Shown here: positions 9,231-20,380 of the stretch, piece after piece
How positions within the stretch are numbered: position 1 is the first letter of the stretch
Layout: every line of letters begins with the position of its first letter
NCBI RefSeq assembly: GCF_000757485.1
Contig: NZ_JPYO01000007.1
Coordinates: 83,221-147,220, forward strand
Direction: 5' to 3'
From: Achromobacter sp. RTa
Lineage (GTDB): Bacteria; Pseudomonadota; Gammaproteobacteria; Burkholderiales; Burkholderiaceae_B
Length of the DNA: 64,000 nt
Notes under the pieces: generated by a model
Told to the model about the DNA's origin: nothing
Database searches by the model: none
Seen by the model: the letters and a program-made list of their open reading frames with translations, nothing else
Program-made: the position numbers and the translations under genes

Positions 9231-9904
9231 GCTTGCGTCTCCACGCAGCCCAGCAGCTTGAGCCTGGCATCGACCCAGGACGTGTCCAGCGTGCCCGCCG
9301 CGATATCCGCCAGCATTCTGGTTTCCAGCTCGTGCTTGGACGAAGCCGCCTGATAAAGCGCTTCCGTTTGCTCGAACGGGATCGACAGCAGGCCGTCTTC
9401 ATCGCCCAGGACCAGGTCCCCCGGCGCAATCGTCATGCCGTCCAGGGCGATGACGCAATTGATCTCGCCCGGTCCGTCCTTGTATGGGCCCCGGTGGGTC
9501 ACGCCGGCCGCATAGACGGGGAACGACCCGCTGCGTATCGCGCCGCTATCGCGGATCGCGCCGTTGATCACGATGCCCGCGATGCCGCGCGACTGCGCAT
9601 AGCTGGTCATGATCTCGCCGATGATGGCGTTGGTCAGGTCGCCGCCCGCGTCCACCACAATCACATCGCCGGGCTGCGCCAGGTCCAGCGCCTTGTGCAC
9701 CAGCAGGTTGTCGCCGGGACGGGTGCGCACGGTCAGCGCCGGGCCGGCCAGCGGACTGCCGTCGTGCATGGGCAGCAAGTGCGCGCCGCCCGCCGTCATG
9801 CGCGACATGCAGTCGCTGATGTTGGCCACCGGAATGCCGTTGAACTTGTCGACGGTTTCCTTGCTTACCGCGCGCGCCCGGGGGTGGATCTGAAAGCCGA
9901 TCAT
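9227..9904 (-). CDS. RraA-like protein (possible aldolase/oxaloacetate decarboxylase family)
   Basis: 225 residues of the RraA / HMG-CHA aldolase fold: PVANISDCM, PGDNLLVHKAL, PGDVIVVDAGG and the metal-site motif GAIRD with Arg118-Asp119. The acidic residue that enzymatic HMG/CHA aldolases carry two residues further on is replaced (SGA follows), so aldolase activity is uncertain. Members in such operons may cleave or decarboxylate 2-oxo acids. Coupled by a 4-base overlap to the dehydrogenase gene and 34 bp after the Bug gene. Confidence 0.85.
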   Translation of the reverse strand: MIGFQIHPRARAVSKETVDKFNGIPVANISDCMSRMTAGGAHLLPMHDGSPLAGPALTVRTRPGDNLLVHKALDLAQPGDVIVVDAGGDLTNAIIGEIMTSYAQSRGIAGIVINGAIRDSGAIRSGSFPVYAAGVTHRGPYKDGPGEINCVIALDGMTIAPGDLVLGDEDGLLSIPFEQTEALYQAASSKHELETRMLADIAAGTLDTSWVDARLKLLGCVETQA

Positions 9905-9938
9905 CTTTGCTCCTGTCGGAAAAATGGGTTCTTTGCCG

Positions 9939-10904
9939 TTACTGCTTGGGGATGCCGGCTTCCTGCACGACCTTGCCGAAGATGTCGTGGTCCGAGCGGT
10001 GCTGCCTGGCCAGATCCTCGGGCGTGCCCTTGAGCACGCTGTAGCCGGCGTCTTCCAGCTTTTTCACCAACTCGGGGTTGGACTGGACATCCTGCAGCGC
10101 CTTATTCAACGTGGCGATCACGTCGTCGGGCGTCTTCGCGGGCGCCATCAGGCCCCACCAGATCGACTGGTCGATCGTCTTGAATCCGTTTTCCGCGAAC
10201 GTGGGCACGTCGGGCAAGGCGGGCGAGCGCTCCTTGGCGACCACGGCAAGCGCGCGGACCTTGCCGCCGCGGATCTGCGGCAACAGCGAGGCCACGGAGC
10301 CCACATACATGTCGATGCGGCCGCTGGCCAAGTCCGGGAAGGCCTGGCCCCAGCCCCGGTACGGCACGTGCATCAACTCCATGTTCGCCGCCTTGCGCCA
10401 GAGGTAGCCGGTCAGGTCGCCCGTGCCGCCGATACCCGGGATGCCCAGCGAGACCTGGCCCGGACGGGCCTGCGCCGCCTTGACGACGTCGTCGATCGTC
10501 TTGAACGGGGACCCGGGCAAGACCACGAAGACGCTCGGCGAAGTCGCCACCGGGCCGACCGGCTTGAAATCCTTGAACGTGTCGTAGCTGAGCTTGTTGT
10601 AGAGCCAGGGATTCAGCACGATGTTGTCGGTCTGGGCCATCACCAGCGTGTGGCCGTCCGGCCGGGCTCGGGCGGTGGCGTCCAGCGCCAGGTTCCCCCC
10701 GGCGCCCGGCTTGTTTTCCACCACGATGTTCCAGCCCTTGTCCTGGCTGACCGCGCTTCCGATCATGCGCGTCAGCGTGTCGGTGCCGCCTCCTGGCGGG
10801 AACGGGGAAATAAGCGTGATGGGCGCATTGCCCAGATCGGCCGCGTGCGCCGCGGCGCAGCCCAGCACGAGCGTGGCGGCCAGGAGGTTCTTCAAGAGTT
10901 TCAT
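9939..10904 (-). CDS. Bug/TctC-family tripartite tricarboxylate transporter receptor
   Basis: 321 residues: signal peptide MKLLKNLLAATLVLGCAAAHA, then APITLISPFPPGGGTD, the Bug signature, and WWGLMAPAKTPDDV. The start was chosen at the ATG preceded by GAGGAAG; a 14-codon upstream extension has no signal-peptide character. It lies inside a five-gene leftward unit between a DUF1932 dehydrogenase and an RraA-like gene, so it probably captures the acid degraded by the neighbouring enzymes. No partner TctA/TctB genes are nearby. Confidence 0.9.
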   Translation of the reverse strand: MKLLKNLLAATLVLGCAAAHAADLGNAPITLISPFPPGGGTDTLTRMIGSAVSQDKGWNIVVENKPGAGGNLALDATARARPDGHTLVMAQTDNIVLNPWLYNKLSYDTFKDFKPVGPVATSPSVFVVLPGSPFKTIDDVVKAAQARPGQVSLGIPGIGGTGDLTGYLWRKAANMELMHVPYRGWGQAFPDLASGRIDMYVGSVASLLPQIRGGKVRALAVVAKERSPALPDVPTFAENGFKTIDQSIWWGLMAPAKTPDDVIATLNKALQDVQSNPELVKKLEDAGYSVLKGTPEDLARQHRSDHDIFGKVVQEAGIPKQ

Positions 10905-10964
10905 CGTCTTCCTCACACAGTTGGTTTTGTTTGATACGCGATACATTGCGGCGCAGCGGCGCGC

Positions 10965-11840
10965 TCAGCGCCGGCGCGCCAATGACGCCAGCCAGGCCAG
11001 GCGCGCGTCGACCGAATCGGGCACGTCGAAATCCCCGCCGGCCCGCGCCGCCTGGATACCCCGGCTGGTCCGGTCGAACAGCCGTTCCACGCCGTCGAGA
11101 ACCAGCGGTTCCAGCCCGGCCTCGACCAGTTGTGCCCTGGCCTCGCAGACTTCGGCCTGCCGGCGCTGGGCGTGCAGCACATGCGAACGGACGAACGAAT
11201 CCATGAACGCCGTGAGCGGCGTCCTGTCGATGTCCGCCAGCACTTCGTAAAGCGGGGCGCGCAGGCCCATGGACTCGGCCGCGACCAGGCATTCGACGGC
11301 CAGGCTTTCCATGCCTTTGGTCATGATGCTGCGCAGCAGCTTCAGGCGCACGGCGTCTCCGGCCGCCCCCGGAATGACGCGTGCCGGCGCCCCGCCGCTC
11401 TCGGCCAAACGCAGCACCGCGTCCGTGCCGCTTCCCGCGCAGAGCAACGGCGTGCGCTCCGCCAGCAGGGCGATCGCGCCCATGATCGCCACGTCGGTGA
11501 AAGCAATGTTGCGCTCGGCGGCGGCCGCTGCGGCCGCCTGCATATCGGGCGCGCTGGCCGTGGTGAAGTCGGCGTAGACCGCGTCCTGGCGCATGTGCGG
11601 AAAGCTCTGCCGCGCCACCTCCAGCGCCGCGTGGCCATAGACGGCGGAAACGACGATGTCTGCCTCGCCCAGCCAGGGGCCGGGCTCCGCATGCAGCACG
11701 GCGCCATGGCTGCGCGCGCGCCCTGCCATTTCCTCGTCTTGCCGCAGCTCGCAGATGCCGGTCACCATGTGCCCGGCGGCGCCCCATGCCTGCGCGTAGC
11801 AGGAACCGACCTCGCCACAACCCAACAGCGCAATTTTCAT
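10965..11840 (-). CDS. NAD(P)-dependent oxidoreductase, 6PGDH-like with DUF1932 domain
   Basis: 291 residues. The Rossmann start MKIALLGCGEVG gives GxGxxG at residues 7-12. The middle carries VYADFTTASAPDM and the C-terminal half (PGAAGDAVRLKLLRSIMTKGMESL) is the DUF1932 type seen in 3-hydroxyisobutyrate dehydrogenase relatives, with the conserved Lys in the LKLLRS segment. Likely oxidises a hydroxyacid. First gene of the leftward cluster to 7459; the AT-rich 120 bp upstream probably holds its promoter. Confidence 0.88.
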   Translation of the reverse strand: MKIALLGCGEVGSCYAQAWGAAGHMVTGICELRQDEEMAGRARSHGAVLHAEPGPWLGEADIVVSAVYGHAALEVARQSFPHMRQDAVYADFTTASAPDMQAAAAAAAERNIAFTDVAIMGAIALLAERTPLLCAGSGTDAVLRLAESGGAPARVIPGAAGDAVRLKLLRSIMTKGMESLAVECLVAAESMGLRAPLYEVLADIDRTPLTAFMDSFVRSHVLHAQRRQAEVCEARAQLVEAGLEPLVLDGVERLFDRTSRGIQAARAGGDFDVPDSVDARLAWLASLARRR

Positions 11841-11990
11841 TTCTATAAATACATAAAAAAAACAATGATGCGTTTATAGAATGAAATTTCCCGGTAAATT
11901 ACCCGTATAAACCCTAGGTTTCATGAAAATTTAGTACATTAAAAAAACATTAATGCTGACAAAAGCATGCGGGAACGGGAATCGCGGGCA

Positions 11991-12022
11991 AAAAAAAGCT
12001 CCTCGAACATTCGAGGAGCTTT
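11991..12022 (-). terminator. Rho-independent terminator of clpB
   Basis: Read leftward, AAAGCTCCTCGAA and its perfect inverse (13-bp stem, 11995-12007 with 12010-12022) form a tight hairpin that ends in seven T residues (11991-11997). It lies about 40 bp after the clpB stop. The remaining intergenic stretch to 11840 is A/T-rich without other obvious features. Confidence 0.93.
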
Positions 12023-12060
12023 CCGGTGCGGCCAGCGCTTGATGCTTAGCGATAATCGCC

Positions 12061-14667
<2,607 letters not shown>

Positions 14668-14728
14668 AATGGTCATTTGGCTTGTTGAGGAGCCTGACCG
14701 ATACGTGCCGGCGGGCTCGATAAGCTGA

Positions 14729-14756
14729 ATATGCGGCCGGATGAGAAAATTTCAAC
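14729..14756 (-). promoter_or_regulatory. Sigma-32 (heat-shock) promoter of clpB
   Basis: Leftward reading shows GTTGAAA (14756-14750), a 13-base spacer and CCGCATAT (14736-14729). This matches CTTGAAA - 13-15 - CCCCATNT at all but one base in each box. It lies about 60 bp before the clpB start, and ClpB is a classical sigma-32 regulon member. Confidence 0.75.
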
Positions 14757-14804
14757 ACCCTGCCCGCGCCATGGTTTTTTCGACGTGCAGCAACGATCTG
14801 ATTC

Positions 14805-15260
14805 ATGAGCATATACGTTTTTGTCTACGGCACGCTACGCGCCGGCGAAATCAACGACCTGGCCCGGGCCGCCGCCGGACGGGGGCTCCCTGCCGCGCGC
14901 TACGTGGGCCCGGCCAGCGTGCCGGGCCGCCTGGTGGACTTCGGCGAGTGGCCGGGCCTGATTCCCGTGGAGGATGGCCGGCGCGTGCGGGGCGATGTTT
15001 TCGGGGTGGAACCGGCGCTGCTCGCCCTGATGGATGAAATCGAGGAGTACGACCCCGAAAAACCCGGCTGCTTCGTGCGGCGCGAGGTCGCCGCCCGCCT
15101 GGAGGCCTCCGCAAAAGGGCGGGCGCCGGCCGCCGAGGCGCGATATCTCGCTTGCCAGTACTATCCAATAGATCCGGCCCTGCGCGGCGCGGCGGTGGAT
15201 ATCGAAGCCGACGACTGGGTCAGTTACCGGCGCGCGCGGCCGGCCCCGCCAGGCCGGTAA
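14805..15260 (+). CDS. Gamma-glutamylcyclotransferase-like (AIG2/YtfP) family protein
   Basis: 151 residues, beginning with the family motif YVFVYGTLRAGE. A later acidic segment MDEIEEYDP carries the putative catalytic Glu of the cyclotransferase fold, and FVRREVAA and AEARYLACQYY complete the barrel. Members remove or form 5-oxoproline from gamma-glutamyl amines, though many YtfP-like proteins have no proven substrate. Divergent from clpB. Confidence 0.88.
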   Translation: MSIYVFVYGTLRAGEINDLARAAAGRGLPAARYVGPASVPGRLVDFGEWPGLIPVEDGRRVRGDVFGVEPALLALMDEIEEYDPEKPGCFVRREVAARLEASAKGRAPAAEARYLACQYYPIDPALRGAAVDIEADDWVSYRRARPAPPGR

Positions 15261-15358
15261 GACGCCCGTAGTAACAACAGACTACAATGGAATTTGTCTT
15301 CCCGCTTTACACCCATTCCGGCGCTGGTCCGAGCAATGGGCACTATAAAGGTCATCGT

Positions 15359-16087
15359 ATGCAAAAACGGGTTCCCGTTGCCCCTGATGCCGCCCACTGT
15401 TCCACATGCATGCTGGGCCACGTGTGCGTGCCCGTCGGCATGGCTGCCGCTGAAGTGGAAAAGCTCGACGAACTGGTCAAGGAGCGCGTGCGCCTTGAAA
15501 AAGGCAAGCCGCTCTATTCGCTGAACCATCCGCTGGACGCGGTCTACAGCGTGCGGTTCGGCAGCCTCAAGACGCAGCTCGAAGACGCCACCGGCCAAAT
15601 CCAGGTCACCGGCTTTCACCTGCCCGGCGAAATCGTCGGCATGGACGGCATGCTCGACGGCAAGCACGTCTCGACCGCCGTGGCGCTGGAAGATTCCGAG
15701 GTTTGCGTGATCCGCCTGTCGGACATCGACCGCGTCGCCACGCACCTGCCGTCCCTGCAGCAGCAGTTCCGCCGCCTGATGAGCCGCGAGATCAATCGCT
15801 CGCACCAGATGCTGGCGTCGCTGGGCTCCATGCGCTCTGAACAGCGCCTGGCCGCGTTCCTGCTCAATCTGTCGCAGCGCTACGCCTCGCTGGGCTATTC
15901 GTCCACCGAGTTCGTGCTGCGCATGAGCCGCGAAGAGATCGGCAACTATCTCGGCCTGACCCTGGAAACGGTCAGCCGGCTGTTCTCGCGCTTCGCGCGC
16001 GACGGCCTGATCAAGATCAACCAGCGCGAAGTTCGCATCCTGGATCTGCCCGCGCTCAAGCAGCTGCTGGGCCAAGAAGGCTGCTGA
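15359..16087 (+). CDS. fnr: FNR-type oxygen-responsive Crp/Fnr regulator
   Basis: 242 residues from the ATG at 15359 (a 24-codon longer frame exists but is not family-like). Cys14, Cys17 and Cys23 near the N-terminus plus Cys116 match the four [4Fe-4S] ligands of FNR. A cNMP-like beta-roll (PLYSLNHPLDAVYSVRFGSLK), dimer helix and C-terminal winged helix follow, with recognition motif ETVSR (Glu203, Ser206, Arg207), as in proteins binding TTGAT-N4-ATCAA. Cytoplasmic switch between aerobic and anaerobic metabolism; the Bordetella orthologue is called Btr. Confidence 0.95.
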   Translation: MQKRVPVAPDAAHCSTCMLGHVCVPVGMAAAEVEKLDELVKERVRLEKGKPLYSLNHPLDAVYSVRFGSLKTQLEDATGQIQVTGFHLPGEIVGMDGMLDGKHVSTAVALEDSEVCVIRLSDIDRVATHLPSLQQQFRRLMSREINRSHQMLASLGSMRSEQRLAAFLLNLSQRYASLGYSSTEFVLRMSREEIGNYLGLTLETVSRLFSRFARDGLIKINQREVRILDLPALKQLLGQEGC

Positions 16088-16101
16088 CCGCCCGCCGCGC
16101 C

Positions 16102-17301
16102 ATGCGCCGCGCGCCCGCTTCCCCCATGCGCCAGGCGCGGCCGGGCCGGGCCGCCGTCGCGGCGCGCCGCCTCGCCGCGACGCTCGCCCTGGCGGCCTGG
16201 CTGGCCCCGATGGCGGCCCGCGCCCAGACTCCCCTGCCCGACCCGTACGACTACGACGAAACCGTGCCCGCGCCCAAGCGCGCGGCGCCGTTGCGCTGGC
16301 AGGCCGTGGAGCTGGGCAAGGCCGGACACCGGTACAAGATGCCGGTCTACGCCAACCGCAAGCTCGACCGCGACGACCTGCGCGGCATCAAGCACATCAT
16401 CGTCGTGATCCACGGCGTCAAGCGCGACGCCGACCGCTACTACGAAACCATCGACGAACTGCTCGGGCGCAATCCGCAGCGCGCGCGCGACACGCTGATC
16501 CTGGCGCCCCGCTATTCAGGCGCGATCGACTCGGGTTTCGGCGGCATGGCGGCATGGCGCAAGGCCAGCTGGGAAGACGGCGAAGACAGCGTGCAGGCCG
16601 CCGGACGGCCCGCGCCGGTCAGTTCCTTCCAGGTGCTCGACGACCTGCTGCGCAGCCTGGACGACCGCAAGCGCCTGCCTGCCCTGGCGGGCATCGTGCT
16701 GGCCGGGCATTCGGCCGGCGCGCAACTGGTGCAGCGCTACGCCGTGCTGAACAATGTCGACGGGCCGCTGCGGCGCGACGGGCTGGCGCTGCGCTACGTC
16801 ATCGCCAATCCCTCGTCCTACCTGTACCTGACCAACGAACGTCCGCGCCCCGACGGCAAGGGTTACGCGCCCTACGAACGCGGCATCTGCCCGACGTACA
16901 ACCAGTACAAGTACGGCCCCGACAAGCTGCCCTCCTACACGCGCGAAACCGACGAATCGCGCCTGTTCGTGCGCTACGCGGCCCGCGACGTCACCTATCT
17001 GCTGGGCGGCGCGGACAACAACCCCGAGCATCGCCTGCTCGACAAGACCTGCGGGGCCGAAGCCCAGGGCGCGACGCGGCTAGCCCGCGGTGTGGGCTAC
17101 GCGCAATACGAATACCTGCTGGCCGGACGCGGCGCCAAGCCCGTGCCGCTGCACCGGCGCGCCTACGAAGTCACGGGCGTCGGACACGACAACAAAGGCA
17201 TGTTCGGCTCGGTCTGCGGCGCGCGCGCGCTGCTGGGCGAAGACGCCAGGACGGCCGATGGCGCGGCGCCCTGCGAGGCCGTCAAGCCGCGCGCAAAGTA
17301 A
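16102..17301 (+). CDS. Exported alpha/beta-hydrolase
   Basis: 399 residues. A twin-Arg-like but mainly Sec-type signal sequence (ARRLAATLALAAWLAPMAARA) ends near residue 42. The hydrolase core shows IIVVIHGVK, the nucleophile elbow GHSAG and a C-terminal VGHDNKGM with the likely catalytic His. A substrate is not apparent; the protein belongs to poorly characterised periplasmic esterase-like proteins. It follows fnr by 14 bp and may be read through from it. Confidence 0.82.
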   Translation: MRRAPASPMRQARPGRAAVAARRLAATLALAAWLAPMAARAQTPLPDPYDYDETVPAPKRAAPLRWQAVELGKAGHRYKMPVYANRKLDRDDLRGIKHIIVVIHGVKRDADRYYETIDELLGRNPQRARDTLILAPRYSGAIDSGFGGMAAWRKASWEDGEDSVQAAGRPAPVSSFQVLDDLLRSLDDRKRLPALAGIVLAGHSAGAQLVQRYAVLNNVDGPLRRDGLALRYVIANPSSYLYLTNERPRPDGKGYAPYERGICPTYNQYKYGPDKLPSYTRETDESRLFVRYAARDVTYLLGGADNNPEHRLLDKTCGAEAQGATRLARGVGYAQYEYLLAGRGAKPVPLHRRAYEVTGVGHDNKGMFGSVCGARALLGEDARTADGAAPCEAVKPRAK

Positions 17302-17393
17302 GGCCGCCGCTCGCCCCCTCCAACGGCAGGCCCACGGGAAACAGCTGATTTTTCGCTTGACACGCCAGCCGCGCCGGCTTAATACTTAACCAT

Positions 17394-17846
17394 ATGGTTA
17401 ACTTTAACGACGACACGCTCGACGGCATCTTCGCGGCGCTGGCCGACGGCACGCGGCGCCGGGTGCTGGCCGACCTGGAACAAGGCGCGGCTTCGGTCAG
17501 CGAGCTGGCCCGCCCGCACGCCATGTCCCTGCCCGCGTTCATGAAACACCTGCGGGTGCTGGAAGACGCCGGCCTGATCGCGCGCGCCAAGGATGGCCGC
17601 GTGGTGAATTGCACCCTGTCGCCGGAACCGATGCAGGCCGCGTCCGACTGGCTGGCCCGCTACGAAAGGTTCTGGAACGGGCAGCTGGATTCGCTGGCGC
17701 GGTACCTGTACCACGAGGAGGAGATCCATCCATGGAAGACCGACACACCCCGCAAGCAGCCGCCCCCATCGAGCTCCGGCTCAAGCGGCGCTTCGACGCC
17801 CCCGTCGAACGCGTCTGGCGCGCCTGGACGGACCCGCAAGCGCTGA
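17394..17846 (+). CDS. ArsR-family helix-turn-helix regulator with overlapping C-terminal tail
   Basis: 150 residues; the first ~110 are a normal ArsR/SmtB-like winged helix (DGIFAALADGTRRRVLADLEQG, SVSELARPHAMSLPAFMKHLRVLEDAGLI). The metal-site cysteines of ArsR are absent, as usual in the ArsR + SRPBCC pairs. The last ~38 residues (rich in Pro, Ser and Gly) are read through the first 115 bases of the next gene in another frame; homologous regulators normally stop near the next start. This is either a real long overlap or a lost stop. Confidence 0.88.
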   Translation: MVNFNDDTLDGIFAALADGTRRRVLADLEQGAASVSELARPHAMSLPAFMKHLRVLEDAGLIARAKDGRVVNCTLSPEPMQAASDWLARYERFWNGQLDSLARYLYHEEEIHPWKTDTPRKQPPPSSSGSSGASTPPSNASGAPGRTRKR

Positions 17847-18196
17847 TGCGCTGGTTCGGCCCCGCCGAGACCCGGCGGGTGCTGGTGGCCGAAACCGACG
17901 TGCGCGTGGGCGGCGCCTACGTGGTCGGATTCTCCACCGAGGACGGGCTGGAACATCACGCCAGCGGCCACTACCGCGAAGTCGAGCCGCAACGCCGGCT
18001 GGTCTTCACCTGGGCCTGGCGCGACACGCCCGCCGAGGTTTCCCTGATCACCCTGGAATTCACCCCTGCGGGCGGCGGCACCGAGCTTGCCTTCCTGCAG
18101 ACCCCGTTCGTCGACCAGGCCACCCGCGACAGCCACGACCATGGCTGGTCGGGCGCGATGGAGCGGCTGGCGGGCCACCTGGCGGACACGGCTTGA
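17732..18196 (+). CDS. SRPBCC/AHSA1-domain protein
   Basis: 154 residues with the Aha1/SRPBCC pattern RLKRRFDAPVERVWRAWTDP, RWFGPAETR, and a C-terminal HDHGWSGAMERLAGHL. The start follows GAGGAGGAG with good spacing. Encoded as the partner of the ArsR regulator with an out-of-frame overlap of 115 bp, the common arrangement in which the regulator controls a ligand-binding SRPBCC protein. Ligand unknown. Confidence 0.9.
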   Translation: MEDRHTPQAAAPIELRLKRRFDAPVERVWRAWTDPQALMRWFGPAETRRVLVAETDVRVGGAYVVGFSTEDGLEHHASGHYREVEPQRRLVFTWAWRDTPAEVSLITLEFTPAGGGTELAFLQTPFVDQATRDSHDHGWSGAMERLAGHLADTA

Positions 18197-18244
18197 GCCG
18201 GTCCGCCCTACCGGGCCGCCAGGCCCGCACCAGAGGAGCCGCAG

Positions 18245-18943
18245 ATGCAAACCGATCATCCTGTCGTATCCCAGGCGCAATGGGACGCCGCGCGCGAGGC
18301 GTTCCTGCGCCGCGAGAAAGAACTGACCCGGGCCCAGGACGCGCTGGCGCGCGACCGGCTGGCCCTGCCCTGGGTCAAGGTGGAAAAGCCGTACCGTTTC
18401 AAGGGCCCGGACGGTCCCCTCGCCCTGGCCGACCTGTTCCAGGGACGGCGCCAACTCATCGTCTACCACTTCATGTTCGACCCGGACTGGGAGGAAGGCT
18501 GCGTGGGTTGCTCGTTCCTGGCGGACCATATGGAGGGCGCCCTGATGCACCTGCGCCGGCACGACGTGACGGTGGCGGCCGTTTCACGCGCGCCCTACGT
18601 CAAGCTGGACGCGTTCAAGAGGCGGATGGGCTGGCGCTTCGATTGGTATTCGTCCCATGGCGGCGATTTCAATTTCGACCTGCGGGCCTCGGTGCCCAAG
18701 GCCGACGGCGGCGTCGAGGAACGCTCGGGCGCCAGCGCCTTCTTCCGCGATCCGGACGGCGAGATCTTCCACACCTATTCGACCTTCGAACGCGGCGTCG
18801 AACGGCTGGCGGGCGCGTACAACTACCTGGAGCTGGCGCCGCTGGGCCGCAACGAAAACGGCCCCCACTTCAACCTGGGCGACTGGGTCCGGCACCATGA
18901 CCGCTACGACAACGCGCGGCAGGCCTGCCACGCCTGCGGCTGA
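18245..18943 (+). CDS. DUF899 thioredoxin-like protein
   Basis: 232 residues: an N-terminal helix (REAFLRREKELTRAQDALARDR) then LPWVKVEKPYRFKGPDG, YHFMFDPDWEEGCVGCSF with a CVGC motif in the thioredoxin position, and the C-terminal NYLELAPLGRNE and WVRHHDRY. DUF899 proteins often follow ArsR/SRPBCC pairs, as here, and are thought to be redox proteins. Ribosome site GAGGAG is present. Confidence 0.9.
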   Translation: MQTDHPVVSQAQWDAAREAFLRREKELTRAQDALARDRLALPWVKVEKPYRFKGPDGPLALADLFQGRRQLIVYHFMFDPDWEEGCVGCSFLADHMEGALMHLRRHDVTVAAVSRAPYVKLDAFKRRMGWRFDWYSSHGGDFNFDLRASVPKADGGVEERSGASAFFRDPDGEIFHTYSTFERGVERLAGAYNYLELAPLGRNENGPHFNLGDWVRHHDRYDNARQACHACG

Positions 18944-19343
18944 CGCCGCGCCACGCGCCGGCGCCGGTGCGGCCGGCCTGTGGCTGGCCTGCATGGCGGC
19001 GATGGCGGCGGGGTTGTGGATCGACACGCTGCGCACGCCCGCCGCCTTGCTCGCGAGCGAATGCGCGGCCCCGGCCAGCCTGGCGGAAATGGCGTGGCGG
19101 CATGCGTCGCTGATGCCGGCAAGCAGCATCGCCATGCTGGCCGCGGCGCTGGCGCCCTGGCCGCGCGCTCCCGCGCTCGGGGCACGCCTGGCCTGCGCGG
19201 TATCCATGAGCGTAGGCATGCTCGCCGGCGCGCAGCTGGGCATGCTGGCGGCCCTGCCGCTGGGCGTTGCGCCGTTTGCCGGCATGGTGGCGGGAATGGC
19301 GGCCGGCATGGCCGTCGCGCTGCCGGCGGTAGGCTCGCCTTAG
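18897..19343 (+). CDS. Small hydrophobic membrane protein (unknown)
   Basis: 148 residues, overlapping the end of the DUF899 gene by 47 bases in another frame. After a polar ~25-residue start there are about four hydrophobic stretches (GLWLACMAAMAAGLW; a MLAAALAPW segment; VSMSVGMLAGAQLGMLAALP; FAGMVAGMAAGMAVAL), very Met/Ala/Gly-rich. No family recognised. The translation start is uncertain; the position directly after DUF899 suggests co-translation. Confidence 0.55.
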   Translation: MTATTTRGRPATPAADAAPRAGAGAAGLWLACMAAMAAGLWIDTLRTPAALLASECAAPASLAEMAWRHASLMPASSIAMLAAALAPWPRAPALGARLACAVSMSVGMLAGAQLGMLAALPLGVAPFAGMVAGMAAGMAVALPAVGSP

Positions 19344-19355
19344 GGCCTGCCGGGG

Positions 19356-19691
19356 TTAGCGCCGCGCGCCGGTCAATGGGCGCGGCGCGGGCGCGGCGGG
19401 CTCGAGCGGCACAGCCAGCGGGACCTGGATTTCCAGCGCGGAAGCGGGCTGGGCCACGCATGGCAGGATCCAGCCGTCTTCCTTCTCGTCGCGTGACAGC
19501 CCCGGCCATTCGATGCCGTACACGACGGATCCGTCCAGCATCAGACACATGCAGGCGCGGCAGGTGCCGTTGCGGCAAGAGCTTGGCAGCTTGATGCCCG
19601 CGGCCTGCGCCGCCAACAGCACGGACGTGCCGGCTGGCGCATCGAAGCGCATGCCGGAAGGCTGCAGCAGGACCGGAAAAGACTTGGACAT
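19356..19691 (-). CDS. 2Fe-2S ferredoxin
   Basis: 111 residues of plant-type [2Fe-2S] ferredoxin: Cys39, Cys44, Cys47 (SSCRNGTCRAC) and Cys78 (LPCVA) are the cluster ligands. The C-terminus is extended by a Pro/Ala-rich tail. It would carry electrons in the cytoplasm to an unidentified partner. Lies 19 bp downstream of the NUDIX gene on the same strand. Confidence 0.92.
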   Translation of the reverse strand: MSKSFPVLLQPSGMRFDAPAGTSVLLAAQAAGIKLPSSCRNGTCRACMCLMLDGSVVYGIEWPGLSRDEKEDGWILPCVAQPASALEIQVPLAVPLEPAAPAPRPLTGARR

Positions 19692-19710
19692 GGCGAAAGG
19701 ACGGCGCGCC

Positions 19711-20298
19711 TCAGGCGGCGTTGCCCTGCCAGTCGAGCTGCCATGCGCCGGACAGCACGTTCTGCATCCACAGCACGCAGGTCAGGGTCTTGGCGTCGGT
19801 GACTTCGCCCTTGCGGCACGCCTCGACCAGCTCTTCGGGGCGCGCGCTGGCCACGTCCAGGAATTCGTCCTGGTCCAGCTGGCGGGGGCCGGGGCGCAAG
19901 TCTCGCGCGAAAAAGATGTGAATGATTTCCGTGGAATAGGCGATGGCCAGGTGCAAGACGCCGGCATGCGCCCACTGGCCGGCCGTATAGCCCGTTTCCT
20001 CGAGCAGTTCGCGCTTGCCGCACACGAGCGGGTCTTCGCCCGGGTCGAGCTTGCCCGCGGGGAACTCCGTCATGACGCGTCCGATGGGGTAGCGGTATTG
20101 CCGTTCGAGCAGGACCCGGCCGTCGTCCAGCAGCGGGATCACCACGACGGCCCCCGGATGCACCACGTATTCGCGTATTGCCGTATTGCCATTGGGCAGG
20201 CTCACCGTGTCGCGGCGGACCTTCAGGAAGCTGCCGTCGTAAGGCGCCTCGCTGGCGACGAGTTTTTCAACGAGATGGGAATCGGGTTTGTCGGTCAT
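19711..20298 (-). CDS. nudF: ADP-ribose pyrophosphatase-type NUDIX hydrolase
   Basis: 195 residues. The complete Nudix box runs from Gly82 to Gly103 (GKLDPGE, then KRELLEETGY, with Glu88, Arg96, Glu97, Glu100, Glu101). The N-terminal FLKVRRDTVSLPNG and REYVVHPGAVVVIPL are typical of the ADP-ribose pyrophosphatase subgroup. The start was set at the ATG after AGGAACC, eight codons inside the longest frame. Housekeeping removal of ADP-ribose is the probable role. Confidence 0.88.
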   Translation of the reverse strand: MTDKPDSHLVEKLVASEAPYDGSFLKVRRDTVSLPNGNTAIREYVVHPGAVVVIPLLDDGRVLLERQYRYPIGRVMTEFPAGKLDPGEDPLVCGKRELLEETGYTAGQWAHAGVLHLAIAYSTEIIHIFFARDLRPGPRQLDQDEFLDVASARPEELVEACRKGEVTDAKTLTCVLWMQNVLSGAWQLDWQGNAA

Positions 20299-20380
20299 GA
20301 CGGGTTCCTGGGCCTGGCGCAACGCGCGGGCCGCGTGGGCCCGCGAGGATCATGCAGCTTACCATCGCCGCGATGACGCC

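Noticed and set aside
16512..17031. Leftward ORFs opposite the exported hydrolase
   Set aside because: The rightward frame has a signal peptide and GHSAG motif; the leftward frames have no motif.
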